Positions 1 to 7,344 are shown, numbered from the stretch's first letter. The stretch: 64,000 nt of DNA from Frateuria_A sp035944355 (GCF_035944355.1 NZ_DASZBH010000008.1:1-64000), one strand, 5' to 3'. The notes: generated by a model from the letters alone, not told the origin. Numbers and translations are program-made.

Positions 1-141
1 GAGATGGTCATGCCGGGCGACAACATCAAGATGGTGGTGAGCCTGATCCACCCGATCGCGATGGACGAGGGCCTGCGCTTCGCCATCCGCGAAGGCGGCC
101 GCACCGTCGGCGCCGGCGTGGTGGCCAAGGTCATCAAGTAA
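1..141 (+). CDS. tuf: Elongation factor Tu, C-terminal end (partial)
   Basis: Last 46 codons of EF-Tu, the GTPase that brings aminoacyl-tRNA to the ribosome; the gene starts before the window. The visible part is the end of beta-barrel domain III, with the family motifs PGDNIKMVV, EGLRFAIREGGRTVGAGVV and the terminal KVIK followed by TAA. A tuf copy just upstream of rpsJ is the usual arrangement in gammaproteobacteria. A hairpin with a T-run follows directly and probably ends the upstream transcript. Which tuf copy (A or B) this is cannot be told from the fragment. Confidence 0.97.
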   Translation, partial: EMVMPGDNIKMVVSLIHPIAMDEGLRFAIREGGRTVGAGVVAKVIK

Positions 142-149
142 GACCCCTG

Positions 150-176
150 GCGGCGGTCCCCCGGGCCGCCGCTTTT
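150..176 (+). terminator. Intrinsic terminator after tuf
   Basis: A 7-bp GC stem (150-156 GCGGCGG with 166-172 CCGCCGC), a 9-nt loop and a T4 run at 173-176 follow the tuf stop by 8 nt. The form and position fit rho-independent termination separating tuf from the S10 operon. Confidence 0.75.
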
Positions 177-219
177 GCACAGATGCCGGCAAGACTGCTG
201 GCATCGCGTGTGAGAAGGC

Positions 220-228
220 TGCTATACT
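220..228 (+). promoter_or_regulatory. Extended -10 promoter element, tuf-rpsJ gap
   Basis: TGCTATACT has the TGN extension plus a good -10 hexamer (TATACT at 223-228); no convincing -35 lies 17 nt upstream. A nearly identical element, TGCTATAGT, sits before rpsH at 7238-7246, and each has a CTTGAC motif close by. It may be a second, upstream start for the S10 operon leader. Inferred from sequence only. Confidence 0.4.
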
Positions 229-351
229 CGCTAGCTTGACGGCTCTGTGTTGCTCGGAGTCGCTACCGCGAAATGAGGTACAGGACGTACTTCGAGTTCG
301 CAGGCCGGGAGGGCCCTCGCAACGTAACCCTGGGTCACAGATGACATTCTG

Positions 352-381
352 TTGACCTTTGTTCGTTGCGCGACTTATAAT
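352..381 (+). promoter_or_regulatory. Sigma-70 promoter of the S10 operon
   Basis: TTGACC (352-357), an 18-nt spacer and a perfect TATAAT (376-381) form the best promoter in the tuf-rpsJ gap. Transcription should begin near 388, about 140 nt before the rpsJ start, leaving a long structured 5' leader. Confidence 0.75.
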
Positions 382-388
382 TTTCTGT

Positions 389-449
389 CTAGGCGAGCCG
401 TTTGTGCTCGCCTAGCTTTTTCGCCCGACGCACCCAGGTGCATCGGGCG
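389..449 (+). promoter_or_regulatory. S10 operon leader: terminator-like hairpin followed by a second stem-loop
   Basis: Starting at the predicted transcript 5' end, a perfect 9-bp stem (389-397 CTAGGCGAG with 407-415 CTCGCCTAG) is followed by C and T5 (417-421), the form of an intrinsic terminator. Directly after it a second hairpin, 422-449, pairs CGCCCGA with TCGGGCG and continues inward through GCACC/GGTGC. In E. coli the S10 leader is controlled by L4-dependent attenuation; a comparable role here is inference. A hairpin at the extreme 5' end could instead protect the mRNA. The remaining sequence of the 142-528 gap holds no gene. Confidence 0.55.
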
Positions 450-528
450 GCTTCAAAAGGGTTGTGCGGGGCGGTGAGAAGCCACCTCGGGACAAGCATT
501 TGTTCTTTCGATAACAGGACACGGTTTT

Positions 529-840
529 ATGGCGAACCAGAAGATTCGCATCCGCCTCAAGGCGTTCGATCATCGTCTGATCGACCGCTCGGCCAGCGAG
601 ATCGTCGAGACGGCCAAGCGCACCGGCGCTACGGTGCTCGGCCCCATCCCGCTCCCGACCAAGATCGAGCGCTACACCATCCTGGTCTCGCCGCATGTCG
701 ATAAGGATGCGCGTGATCAGTACGAAACGCGCACCCACAAGCGTGTGCTCGACATCGTCGACCCCAACGACAAGACCGTGGACGCGCTCATGAAGCTTGA
801 CCTCGCCGCTGGCGTGGACGTCCAGATCAAGCTCGGCTGA
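529..840 (+). CDS. rpsJ: 30S ribosomal protein S10
   Basis: 103 aa, the family's normal length. S10 is a 30S head protein and, as NusE, also joins the Nus antitermination complex. The family core is plain: IRIRLKAFDHRLID at the start, ETAKRTGA, and THKRVLDI near the end. It is the first gene of the S10 operon, preceded by AGGA at a suitable distance, and is followed after 20 nt by rplC. Expression should depend on the structured leader at 389-449. Confidence 0.99.
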   Translation: MANQKIRIRLKAFDHRLIDRSASEIVETAKRTGATVLGPIPLPTKIERYTILVSPHVDKDARDQYETRTHKRVLDIVDPNDKTVDALMKLDLAAGVDVQIKLG

Positions 841-860
841 GCGATAGACAGGATACGAAG

Positions 861-1502
861 ATGAGTATCGGACTGGTTGGCCGCAAGTGCGGCATGAGCC
901 GGCTCTTCACTGAAGACGGACGCTCGATTCCGGTGACGCTGATTGAAGCGACCCCGAACCGCGTCACCCAGCTGAAGACCGAAGACAACGATGGTTACAC
1001 CGCGATCCAGGTCACTGCAGGCGTCAAGCGCGCTTCGCTGCTGACCCAGCCGGTGAAGGGCCACTACGCCAAGGCTAAGGTCGAGCCGGGCCGTGGTCTG
1101 TGGGAGTTCCGCGTCGCTGCCGAGGACCTCGGCAAGTACAGCGTCGGCGCCGAGATCAAGGCGGACGAGATCTTCTCGGCCGGCCAGATCGTCGACGTCG
1201 CCGGCGTCTCGAAGGGCAAGGGTTTCCAGGGCACCATCAAGCGCCACAACTTCTCGATGGGCGACGCGACGCACGGTAACTCGCTGTCGCATCGTGCGCC
1301 GGGTTCGATCGGCCAGCGCCAGACGCCGGGCCGCGTGTTCCCGGGCAAGAAGATGGCCGGCCACATGGGTGCAGTGAACCGCACGCAGCAGGGTCTGGAA
1401 GTGGTCAAGGTCGACGCCGAGCGTCACCTGATCGCGGTCAAGGGCGCCGTGCCGGGTGCGACCGGCGGCGACGTCGTGATCCGCCCGACCACCAAGGGTT
1501 GA
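861..1502 (+). CDS. rplC: 50S ribosomal protein L3
   Basis: 213 aa. L3 binds early to 23S rRNA and reaches the peptidyl-transferase centre. It opens with the typical IGLVGRKCGMSRLF and keeps the central loop GTIKRHNFSMGDATHGNS and RAPGSIGQ, with the conserved glutamine that PrmB methylates in related species. It is the second gene of the S10 operon; rplD starts 11 nt after its stop, with GGAGA between them. Confidence 0.99.
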   Translation: MSIGLVGRKCGMSRLFTEDGRSIPVTLIEATPNRVTQLKTEDNDGYTAIQVTAGVKRASLLTQPVKGHYAKAKVEPGRGLWEFRVAAEDLGKYSVGAEIKADEIFSAGQIVDVAGVSKGKGFQGTIKRHNFSMGDATHGNSLSHRAPGSIGQRQTPGRVFPGKKMAGHMGAVNRTQQGLEVVKVDAERHLIAVKGAVPGATGGDVVIRPTTKG

Positions 1503-1513
1503 GGAGAGACGCC

Positions 1514-2116
1514 ATGGAACTGAATGTCATTGGCGCCAAGCCGCTCGCCGTGTCCGACGAAGTGTTCGGCACCGAGTTCAAGCAAGCCCTGATCCACCAG
1601 GTGGTGGTCGCGTACCAGGCCGGCGGTCGCGCCGGCACCAAGGCGCAGCTGTCGCGCGGTGAGCTGTCGGGCACCACCAAGAAGTTCAAGAAGCAGAAGG
1701 GCGGCGGCGCCCGTCACGGCGACTATCGCGCTCCGATCTTCGTCGGCGGCGGCGTCACCTTCGCGGCCAAGCCCCGCAGCTTCGAGCAGAAGGTCAACCG
1801 CAAGGCCTATCGCGTCGCGATTCGCTCGATCCTTTCCGAGCTGAACCGCCAGGACCGCCTGAAGGTGGTCGAAGGCTTCGGCATCGAGGAAGCCAAGACC
1901 AAGGCGATGGTCGCCAAGCTGGCCGAGCTGCAGGTCGCCGGTCGCGTGCTGCTGGTGTCCGAGGATGCCAACGAGGCGCTGTTCCTGGCCGCCCGCAACA
2001 TCCCGTACCTGCACGTGGTCGACGTGATGGCGCTGAACCCGGTCAGCCTGGTCGGTTCCGACTACGTCGTAATGACCGCCGAGGCCGTGAAGAAGATCGA
2101 GGAATGGCTGGCATGA
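1514..2116 (+). CDS. rplD: 50S ribosomal protein L4
   Basis: 200 aa from the ATG at 1514, chosen because GAGGAGAG precedes it and the product begins MELNVIG as expected; an in-frame TTG at 1499 overlaps rplC and lacks support. The long basic loop GTTKKFKKQKGGGARHG, which lines the exit tunnel, is intact. L4 autoregulates the S10 operon in E. coli by transcription attenuation and translational control, so the leader hairpins upstream of rpsJ are its natural candidate target here. Its stop overlaps the rplW start. Confidence 0.98.
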   Translation: MELNVIGAKPLAVSDEVFGTEFKQALIHQVVVAYQAGGRAGTKAQLSRGELSGTTKKFKKQKGGGARHGDYRAPIFVGGGVTFAAKPRSFEQKVNRKAYRVAIRSILSELNRQDRLKVVEGFGIEEAKTKAMVAKLAELQVAGRVLLVSEDANEALFLAARNIPYLHVVDVMALNPVSLVGSDYVVMTAEAVKKIEEWLA

Positions 2117-2406
2117 GCAACGAACGCATTCTCAACACGCTGCGTGCGCCGCACATCTCCGAGAAGTCCGCGCGCCTGGCCGAGAACAACCAGTACGTAT
2201 TCGTGGTCGCCCCCGAGGCGACCAAGGCCGACGTCCGCGCGGCGGTGGAGCAGATGTTCGACGTCAAGGTCGAGCAGGTGAACCTCGTCAACGCCAAGGG
2301 CAAGGTCAAGTCCTTCCGTTTCCGCGCTGGCAGCCGCCAGGGCAAGCGCAAGGCCTACGTCCGCCTCGCCGATGGCCAGACCATCGACGTTTCGGCCAAG
2401 GCCTGA
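2113..2406 (+). CDS. rplW: 50S ribosomal protein L23
   Basis: 97 aa from the ATG at 2113, which overlaps the rplD stop as ATGA and has GAGGA nine nt upstream; an ATG at 2104 would add three residues but is less well spaced. L23 sits at the tunnel exit and docks trigger factor and SRP. The LRAPHISEKSARL opening and the RKAYVRLADG end are typical. Confidence 0.97.
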   Translation: MSNERILNTLRAPHISEKSARLAENNQYVFVVAPEATKADVRAAVEQMFDVKVEQVNLVNAKGKVKSFRFRAGSRQGKRKAYVRLADGQTIDVSAKA

Positions 2407-2426
2407 GCTCAAGGAGTTGAATTGAG

Positions 2427-3248
2427 ATGGCACTGATCACTCACAAGCCGACCTCGCCGGGCCGCCGCGACTCTGTCAGCGTCCGCACCGAAGGCCTGCA
2501 CAAGGGCGCGCCGTACGCGCCGTTGACCGAATCGCAGTCCAAGACCGGTGGCCGCAACCATTACGGTCGCATCACCACGCGTCATCGCGGTGGTGGCCAC
2601 AAGCAGGCCTACCGCATCATCGACTTCAAGCGCGACAAGGAAGGCATCGCCGCCAAGGTCGAGCGCATCGAATACGATCCGAACCGCACCGCGCACATTG
2701 CGCTGCTGTGCTACGCCGACGGCGAGCGCCGCTACATCATCGCGCCCAAGGGCGTGCAGGTGGGCGACCGCCTGGTGTCCGGCTCCGACGCGCCGATCAA
2801 GGCCGGCAACAGCTTGCCGCTGCGCGCCATTCCGGTCGGTTCGACCATCCACTGCATCGAGATGAAGGCAGGCAAGGGCGCGCAGATCGCCCGCAGCGCC
2901 GGCGCCTCCGTGCAGCTGGTCGCCCGCGAGTCCGGCTATGCCACGCTGCGCCTGCGCTCCGGCGAGATGCGCCGCGTGCCGGTCGATTGCCGCGCCACCA
3001 TCGGTGAAGTCGGCAACTCCGAGCACAGCCTGAAGAAGCTGGGCAAGGCCGGCGCCAACCGCTGGAAGGGCATCCGCCCGACCGTGCGCGGCGTGGTGAT
3101 GAACCCGGTCGACCATCCGCACGGCGGTGGTGAAGGCCGTACCTCCGGCGGCCGTCATCCGGTCAGCCCGTGGGGCACGCCGACCAAGGGTTACAAGACC
3201 CGCAACAACAAGCGCACGCAGCAGTTCATCGTGCGTCGTCGCAAGTAA
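2427..3248 (+). CDS. rplB: 50S ribosomal protein L2
   Basis: 273 aa, the usual length. L2 is needed for subunit joining and lies near the peptidyl-transferase centre. GGGHKQAYRIIDF, VGNSEHSLKKLGKAG and the near-universal HPHGGGEGR loop, with its key histidine, are all present. AAGGAG precedes the ATG. The basic C-terminus ends RRRK. Confidence 0.99.
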   Translation: MALITHKPTSPGRRDSVSVRTEGLHKGAPYAPLTESQSKTGGRNHYGRITTRHRGGGHKQAYRIIDFKRDKEGIAAKVERIEYDPNRTAHIALLCYADGERRYIIAPKGVQVGDRLVSGSDAPIKAGNSLPLRAIPVGSTIHCIEMKAGKGAQIARSAGASVQLVARESGYATLRLRSGEMRRVPVDCRATIGEVGNSEHSLKKLGKAGANRWKGIRPTVRGVVMNPVDHPHGGGEGRTSGGRHPVSPWGTPTKGYKTRNNKRTQQFIVRRRK

Positions 3249-3260
3249 CAGGAAACGATC

Positions 3261-3533
3261 ATGCCGCGCTCCCTAAAGAAAGGTCCGTTCATCGACCTGC
3301 ACCTCGCAAAGAAGGTGGAAGCCGCCGTTTCCGCCAACAACAAGCGTCCGATCAAGACCTGGTCGCGCCGCTCGATGATCCTGCCCGAAATGGTGGGCCT
3401 GACCATCGCCATCCACAACGGTCGCCAGCACGTGCCGGTGCTCGTCAACGAGAACATGGTCGGGCACAAGCTCGGCGAGTTCGCGGTGACCCGCACTTTC
3501 AAGGGCCACGGCGGCGACAAGAAGGGCAAGTAA
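3261..3533 (+). CDS. rpsS: 30S ribosomal protein S19
   Basis: 90 aa. S19 is a 30S head protein that contacts S13 and bridge B1. It starts PRSLKKGPFIDLHL and carries the conserved RRSMILPEMVGLTIAIHNG core and LGEFAVTRTFKGH. AGGAAA precedes the start. Its TAA at 3531-3533 is separated from the rplV ATG by a single base, so the two genes are probably translationally coupled. Confidence 0.99.
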   Translation: MPRSLKKGPFIDLHLAKKVEAAVSANNKRPIKTWSRRSMILPEMVGLTIAIHNGRQHVPVLVNENMVGHKLGEFAVTRTFKGHGGDKKGK

Positions 3534-3534
3534 G

Positions 3535-3870
3535 ATGAGCACCGAAGCCAAAGCGATCCTGCGCAGCGCCCGCATCTCGGCTCAGAAGGCACGCCTGGTG
3601 GCTGACCTGGTCCGCGGCATGCCCGTGGGCCGCGCCAGCGACGTGCTCCAGTTCACCAACAAGAAGGCCGCTCACCTTGTCCGCAAGGTGCTGCTCTCGG
3701 CCGTCGCCAACGCCGAGAACAATCTCGGCGCCGACGTCGACGAGCTGAAGGTCTCGCGCATCTTCGTGGACGAAGGTCCGGCGATGAAGCGCATGTATGC
3801 CCGCGCCAAGGGTCGCGGTTCGCGCATCCTGAAGCGCACCAGCCACATCACCGTGGTCGTCGGCGAGTAA
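3535..3870 (+). CDS. rplV: 50S ribosomal protein L22
   Basis: 111 aa. L22 binds all six domains of 23S rRNA and its beta-hairpin lines the exit tunnel, where erythromycin-resistance mutations arise in other bacteria. That hairpin (KRMYARAKGRGSRILKR) and the SAQKARLVADLVRG helix are intact. The start lies one base after the rpsS stop with no separate strong ribosome site, pointing to coupling. Confidence 0.98.
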   Translation: MSTEAKAILRSARISAQKARLVADLVRGMPVGRASDVLQFTNKKAAHLVRKVLLSAVANAENNLGADVDELKVSRIFVDEGPAMKRMYARAKGRGSRILKRTSHITVVVGE

Positions 3871-3884
3871 GAGGACAGAAGACG

Positions 3885-4634
3885 ATGGGTCATAAAGTTC
3901 ATCCCACCGGTATCCGCCTCGGCATCGCCAAGGACTGGAATTCGAAGTGGTACGCCAACAAGGGCGAGTACGCCAAGTATCTCGCGGCTGACCTCAAGGT
4001 CCGCGAGATGCTGCGCAAGAAGCTGGCGCAGGCCGGCATCTCCAAGATCCAGATCGAGCGTCCGGCCAAGACCGCCCGCGTGACGATCCACACCGCCCGG
4101 CCGGGCGTGGTGATCGGCAAGAAGGGCGAGGACATCGAGAAGCTGCGCAAGGAAGTGTCCGACATGATGGGCGTCCCGGCGCACATCAACGTCAACGAAG
4201 TGCGCAAGCCCGAGCTCGACGCGCAGCTGGTGGCCGAGTCGATCGCCCAGCAGCTGGAGCGCCGCATCATGTTCCGCCGCGCCATGAAGCGTGCGGTCGG
4301 CAACGCGATGCGCCTGGGCGCGCTGGGCATCAAGATCAACGTGTCCGGCCGACTGAACGGTGCCGAGATCGCGCGCTCCGAGTGGAGCCGCGAGGGCCGC
4401 GTGCCGCTGCACACCCTGCGTGCCGACATCGACTACGGCTTTGCCGAGGCGAAGACCACCTACGGCATCATCGGCATCAAGGTGTGGGTCTACAAGGGCG
4501 AGATCTTCGACCTGGCGGCGGCGTCGCAGGAGTCGAAGGACGAGCAGTCGCAGCCGCGCCGCGAAGGTGGCGAGGGTCGTCGTGAATCGCGTCGCGAGGG
4601 CGGTGAAGGCCGCCGCGAGCGGACGGCGAAGTAA
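3885..4634 (+). CDS. rpsC: 30S ribosomal protein S3
   Basis: 249 aa. S3 lies at the mRNA entry tunnel and helps unwind mRNA. MGHKVHPTGIRLG opens it, the KH domain has RPGVVIGKKGEDI (about residues 67-79), and the C-terminal S3 domain has SGRLNGAEIAR. Beyond about residue 215 a charged tail carries RREGGEGRRE twice, separated by one serine. The tail makes the protein somewhat longer than E. coli S3 (233 aa); variable S3 tails are common in this order. Confidence 0.98.
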   Translation: MGHKVHPTGIRLGIAKDWNSKWYANKGEYAKYLAADLKVREMLRKKLAQAGISKIQIERPAKTARVTIHTARPGVVIGKKGEDIEKLRKEVSDMMGVPAHINVNEVRKPELDAQLVAESIAQQLERRIMFRRAMKRAVGNAMRLGALGIKINVSGRLNGAEIARSEWSREGRVPLHTLRADIDYGFAEAKTTYGIIGIKVWVYKGEIFDLAAASQESKDEQSQPRREGGEGRRESRREGGEGRRERTAK

Positions 4635-4645
4635 GGAGAGTTGCC

Positions 4646-5059
4646 ATGTTGCAACCGAAGCGAACCAAATTCCGCAAGCAGTTCAAGGGCCGCAACGATG
4701 GCCTGGCGCAGTGCGCCAACCTCGTCAGCTTTGGCGAGTACGGCCTGAAGGCGACCACCCATGGCGCGTTGACCGCGCGCCAGATCGAGGCCGGCCGTCG
4801 TTGCATCACCCGTTTCGTCAAGCGTGGCGGCAAGCTGTGGATCCGCGTGTTCCCGGACAAGCCGATCACCAAGAAGCCCATCGAAGTGCGTATGGGCGCC
4901 GGCAAGGGCGGCGTCGAGTTCTGGGTCGCCCCGATCCAGCCGGGCCGCATGCTCTATGAAATCGAGGGTATCGACGAGGCTACGGCGCGCGAGGCGTTCC
5001 GCCTGGCCGCCGCCAAGCTCTCCGTGCAGACCCAATTCGTGACCCGGGCGGTGATGTGA
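4646..5059 (+). CDS. rplP: 50S ribosomal protein L16
   Basis: 137 aa. L16 positions the A-site tRNA. It starts MLQPKRTKFRKQFKGRN and includes RRCITRFVKRGGKLWIRVFP and the MGAGKGGVEFWVA loop, which contains the arginine-neighbourhood hydroxylated by YcfD homologues in some species. AAGGAGAG precedes the ATG. Its TGA overlaps the rpmC ATG by one base. Confidence 0.99.
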   Translation: MLQPKRTKFRKQFKGRNDGLAQCANLVSFGEYGLKATTHGALTARQIEAGRRCITRFVKRGGKLWIRVFPDKPITKKPIEVRMGAGKGGVEFWVAPIQPGRMLYEIEGIDEATAREAFRLAAAKLSVQTQFVTRAVM

Positions 5060-5244
5060 TGGCCACCAACGATCTGAACACCAAGTCGGCCGACGAGCTG
5101 AAGCAGCACCTGCTGGACCTGCGCAAGGAGCAGTTCAACCTGCGCATGCAGAAGGGTACCGGCCAGCTCAGCCAGCCGCACCAGCTGCGCCGCGTCCGGC
5201 GCGACATCGCCCGCACGAAGTTCGTGCTCGGCACGAAGAAGTAA
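5059..5244 (+). CDS. rpmC: 50S ribosomal protein L29
   Basis: 61 aa from the ATG at 5059, which overlaps the rplP stop (TGATG); a GTG at 5056 is also in frame but less likely. The protein is a helical hairpin near the tunnel exit, with the expected LRKEQFNLRMQK and RRVRRDIARTK segments. Coupled to rplP and followed closely by rpsQ. Confidence 0.97.
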   Translation: MATNDLNTKSADELKQHLLDLRKEQFNLRMQKGTGQLSQPHQLRRVRRDIARTKFVLGTKK

Positions 5245-5256
5245 GGGACCGCCGAC

Positions 5257-5532
5257 ATGAGCGACAACCAGAACACCGCTGCCAAGAGCGGGGCGCGCAC
5301 CCTCGAGGGTCGCGTCATCAGCAACAAGATGAACAAGACGGTCACCGTCCTGATCGAGCGCCAGGTGCAGCACGGCCTGCTGGGCAAGATCATCCGCCGG
5401 TCGACCAAGCTGCACGCGCAGGACGACCTGGGTGCGAACGAGGGCGACCTCGTGCGCATCGCCGAGTGCCGTCCGCTGTCCAAGACCAAGCATCACCGCG
5501 TGGTCGAAATCGTCACGCGCGCGGCCGTCTGA
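5257..5532 (+). CDS. rpsQ: 30S ribosomal protein S17
   Basis: 91 aa, an OB-fold primary 16S rRNA-binding protein. The family signature GRVISNKMNKTVTV and the later GDLVRIAECRPLSKTK are visible. It has a short polar N-terminal extension (about 14 residues) before the OB fold. Last gene of the S10 group; rplN follows after 13 nt with GAGGAGGG, so transcription probably runs on. Confidence 0.98.
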   Translation: MSDNQNTAAKSGARTLEGRVISNKMNKTVTVLIERQVQHGLLGKIIRRSTKLHAQDDLGANEGDLVRIAECRPLSKTKHHRVVEIVTRAAV

Positions 5533-5545
5533 GGAGGGTGCAGAC

Positions 5546-5914
5546 ATGATCCAGATGCAGAGCACGCTTTCCGCGGCCGACAACAGCGGCGCCAAGGAAC
5601 TTATGTGCATCAAGGTGCTCGGCGGCTCGCACCGCCGCTACGCCGCGATCGGTGACGTGATCAAGGTCACCGTGAAGGATGCCATTCCGCGCGGCAAGGT
5701 GAAGAAGGGCGAGGTCTACAACGCCGTGGTGGTGCGTACCGCCAAGGGCGTGCGTCGCCCCGATGGCTCGCTGATCCGTTTCGACGGCAATGCAGCGGTC
5801 CTCCTCAACAACAAGCTCGAGCCGATCGGCACCCGTATCTTCGGGCCGGTGACGCGTGAGCTGCGCGGCGAGAAGTTCATGAAGATCGTCTCCCTCGCGC
5901 CCGAAGTGCTTTGA
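5546..5914 (+). CDS. rplN: 50S ribosomal protein L14
   Basis: 122 aa from the ATG at 5546, the standard family length, with GAGGAGGG nine nt upstream. L14 forms part of bridge B8 and is the target of the silencing factor RsfS. MIQMQSTLSAADNSGAK at the start and the RGEKFMKIVSLAPEVL end are characteristic. First gene of the spc group; no separate promoter is evident in the 13-nt gap. Confidence 0.99.
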   Translation: MIQMQSTLSAADNSGAKELMCIKVLGGSHRRYAAIGDVIKVTVKDAIPRGKVKKGEVYNAVVVRTAKGVRRPDGSLIRFDGNAAVLLNNKLEPIGTRIFGPVTRELRGEKFMKIVSLAPEVL

Positions 5915-5929
5915 GCGGAGATAAGAACC

Positions 5930-6244
5930 ATGAACCGTATCCGCAAGGGTGATCAGGTCCTCGTGATCGCCGGCAAGAACAAGGGCCAGCGCGGCGATGT
6001 GCTGCGCGTGGATGGCGATCGCGTGTTCGTCTCCAACGTGAACATCGTCAAGCGCCACACCAAGCCGAACCCGCAGGCCAACCAGGCCGGCGGCATCGTC
6101 GAGCGCGAGGCCTCGATCCACATCTCCAATGTGCAGCCGTTCAACCCCGCCACGGGCAAGGGTGAGCGCGTGGGTGCCAAGACGCTCTCCGATGGGCGCA
6201 AGGTCCGCGTGTTCCGCTCCAACGGCGAACAGCTGGACGCGTAA
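5930..6244 (+). CDS. rplX: 50S ribosomal protein L24
   Basis: 104 aa. L24 is an assembly-initiating 23S rRNA binder. The N-terminal KOW motif reads KGDQVLVIAGKNKGQRGDV, followed by the typical NIVKRHTKPN. GGAG precedes the ATG. The gene sits between rplN and rplE as in almost all bacteria. Confidence 0.98.
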   Translation: MNRIRKGDQVLVIAGKNKGQRGDVLRVDGDRVFVSNVNIVKRHTKPNPQANQAGGIVEREASIHISNVQPFNPATGKGERVGAKTLSDGRKVRVFRSNGEQLDA

Positions 6245-6256
6245 GGAACAAATGTC

Positions 6257-6796
6257 ATGACGCGCCTTGAGAAGATTTACAAAGAGCAAGTCGTGCCGAA
6301 GCTCACCGAGCGGTTCGGCTACGAGAACGTGATGCAGGTTCCGCGCATCACCAAGATCACCCTGAACATGGGTGTGGGCGAGGCTGCCGGCAACAAGAAG
6401 ATTCTTGAGAACGCCGTGGCCGACATGACCAAGATCGCCGGTCAGAAGCCGATCACGACCAAGGCGCGCGTGTCCGTGGCCTCGTTCAAGATCCGCGACG
6501 GCTGGCCGATCGGCTGCAAGGTCACCCTGCGCCGCGCCAACATGTGGGAATTCCTGGACCGCCTGATCAACATCTCGCTGCCGCGTACCCGCGACTTCCG
6601 CGGTGTCTCCGGCCGTGCCTTCGATGGCCGTGGCAATTACAACTTCGGCATCAAGGAACAGATCATCTTCCCGGAAATCGACTTCGACGCGATCGACGCG
6701 ATGCGTGGCATGGACATCTCCATCACCACCACCGCCAAGACCGACGAAGAGGCCAAGGCGCTGCTGGAAGCCTTCAGCTTCCCGTTCCGCAACTGA
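6257..6796 (+). CDS. rplE: 50S ribosomal protein L5
   Basis: 179 aa, the normal length. L5 binds 5S rRNA and contacts P-site tRNA. YENVMQVPRITKITLNMGVG and the C-terminal GMDISITTTAKTDEEA are typical. In E. coli the S8 repressor binds the spc mRNA near the rplE start; I see no obvious copy of that helix here. Confidence 0.99.
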   Translation: MTRLEKIYKEQVVPKLTERFGYENVMQVPRITKITLNMGVGEAAGNKKILENAVADMTKIAGQKPITTKARVSVASFKIRDGWPIGCKVTLRRANMWEFLDRLINISLPRTRDFRGVSGRAFDGRGNYNFGIKEQIIFPEIDFDAIDAMRGMDISITTTAKTDEEAKALLEAFSFPFRN

Positions 6797-6828
6797 CGCG
6801 CGCCGCCCCTTAAGAGCGAGAGAAACAC

Positions 6829-7134
6829 ATGGCAAAGACCTCGATGGTCAACCGCGACATCAAGCGGACCAAGCTCGTCAAGAAGTACGCCGCCAAGCGC
6901 GCCGAACTGAAGGCGATCGTGCTGAACCCGAACGCTTCGTACGACGAGAAGATGGACGCGCAGTCGAAGCTGCAGAAGCTGCCGCGCGACGCCAGCCCGG
7001 TGCGCCAGCGCAACCGCTGCGAGCTGTCCGGTCGTCCGCGTGGCGTGTACCGCAAGTTCGGCCTGGGCCGCAACAAGCTGCGCGAAGCCACCATGCGCGG
7101 CGACGTGCCGGGTCTGCGCAAGGCCAGCTGGTAA
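6829..7134 (+). CDS. rpsN: 30S ribosomal protein S14 (zinc-free form)
   Basis: 101 aa, the long form without zinc-binding CxxC pairs; only a single cysteine (RNRCELSGRPRG) is present. S14 helps assemble the 30S head. The C-terminal GVYRKFGLGRNKLREATMRG is diagnostic. The stop is followed by a 210-nt gap with structure and an internal promoter before rpsH, which is unusual because rpsH normally follows closely. Confidence 0.98.
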   Translation: MAKTSMVNRDIKRTKLVKKYAAKRAELKAIVLNPNASYDEKMDAQSKLQKLPRDASPVRQRNRCELSGRPRGVYRKFGLGRNKLREATMRGDVPGLRKASW

Positions 7135-7237
7135 AACCCAAGGGAAGGGCGCCTCGGCGCCCGCCCGCATCCAACGGCAGGCCGCGCTGGCCTGCCGGTG
7201 CATATTTCGCACGGATATTCGCTTGACCGGAAAAAGC

Positions 7238-7246
7238 TGCTATAGT
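7238..7246 (+). promoter_or_regulatory. Extended -10 promoter element before rpsH
   Basis: TGCTATAGT matches an extended -10 (TATAGT at 7241-7246) and resembles the element at 220-228. A TTGACC (7223-7228) lies only 12 nt upstream, too near to act as a normal -35. Transcription from here would add an internal start for rpsH to secY. Confidence 0.45.
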
Positions 7247-7251
7247 CGTCC

Positions 7252-7287
7252 GTCTGCTCAAAGCAGACAGGCGGTGAATGGCCGCCT
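7252..7287 (+). promoter_or_regulatory. Tandem hairpins in the rpsH leader
   Basis: Two stem-loops abut: GTCTGCT/AGCAGAC (7252-7258 with 7262-7268, loop CAA) and AGGCGG/CCGCCT (7269-7274 with 7282-7287). They begin a few bases after the predicted start from the extended -10, the same layout as in the S10 leader. No T-run follows, so this is not a terminator. S8 autoregulates the spc operon in E. coli; a similar role here is only inference. Confidence 0.4.
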
Positions 7288-7344
7288 CACAACTTAGAAG
7301 ATTTCCGGTTACTCGGATATCGGTGCACTCTGAAGGATGTTTTC

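Noticed and set aside
200..530. Possible tRNA or small RNA gene in the tuf-rpsJ gap
   Set aside because: No cloverleaf or CCA end; hairpins fit a leader better.
5513..6835. A 440-codon minus-strand frame across rplN-rplE
   Set aside because: Antisense to four highly conserved ribosomal genes and of shadow-like composition.
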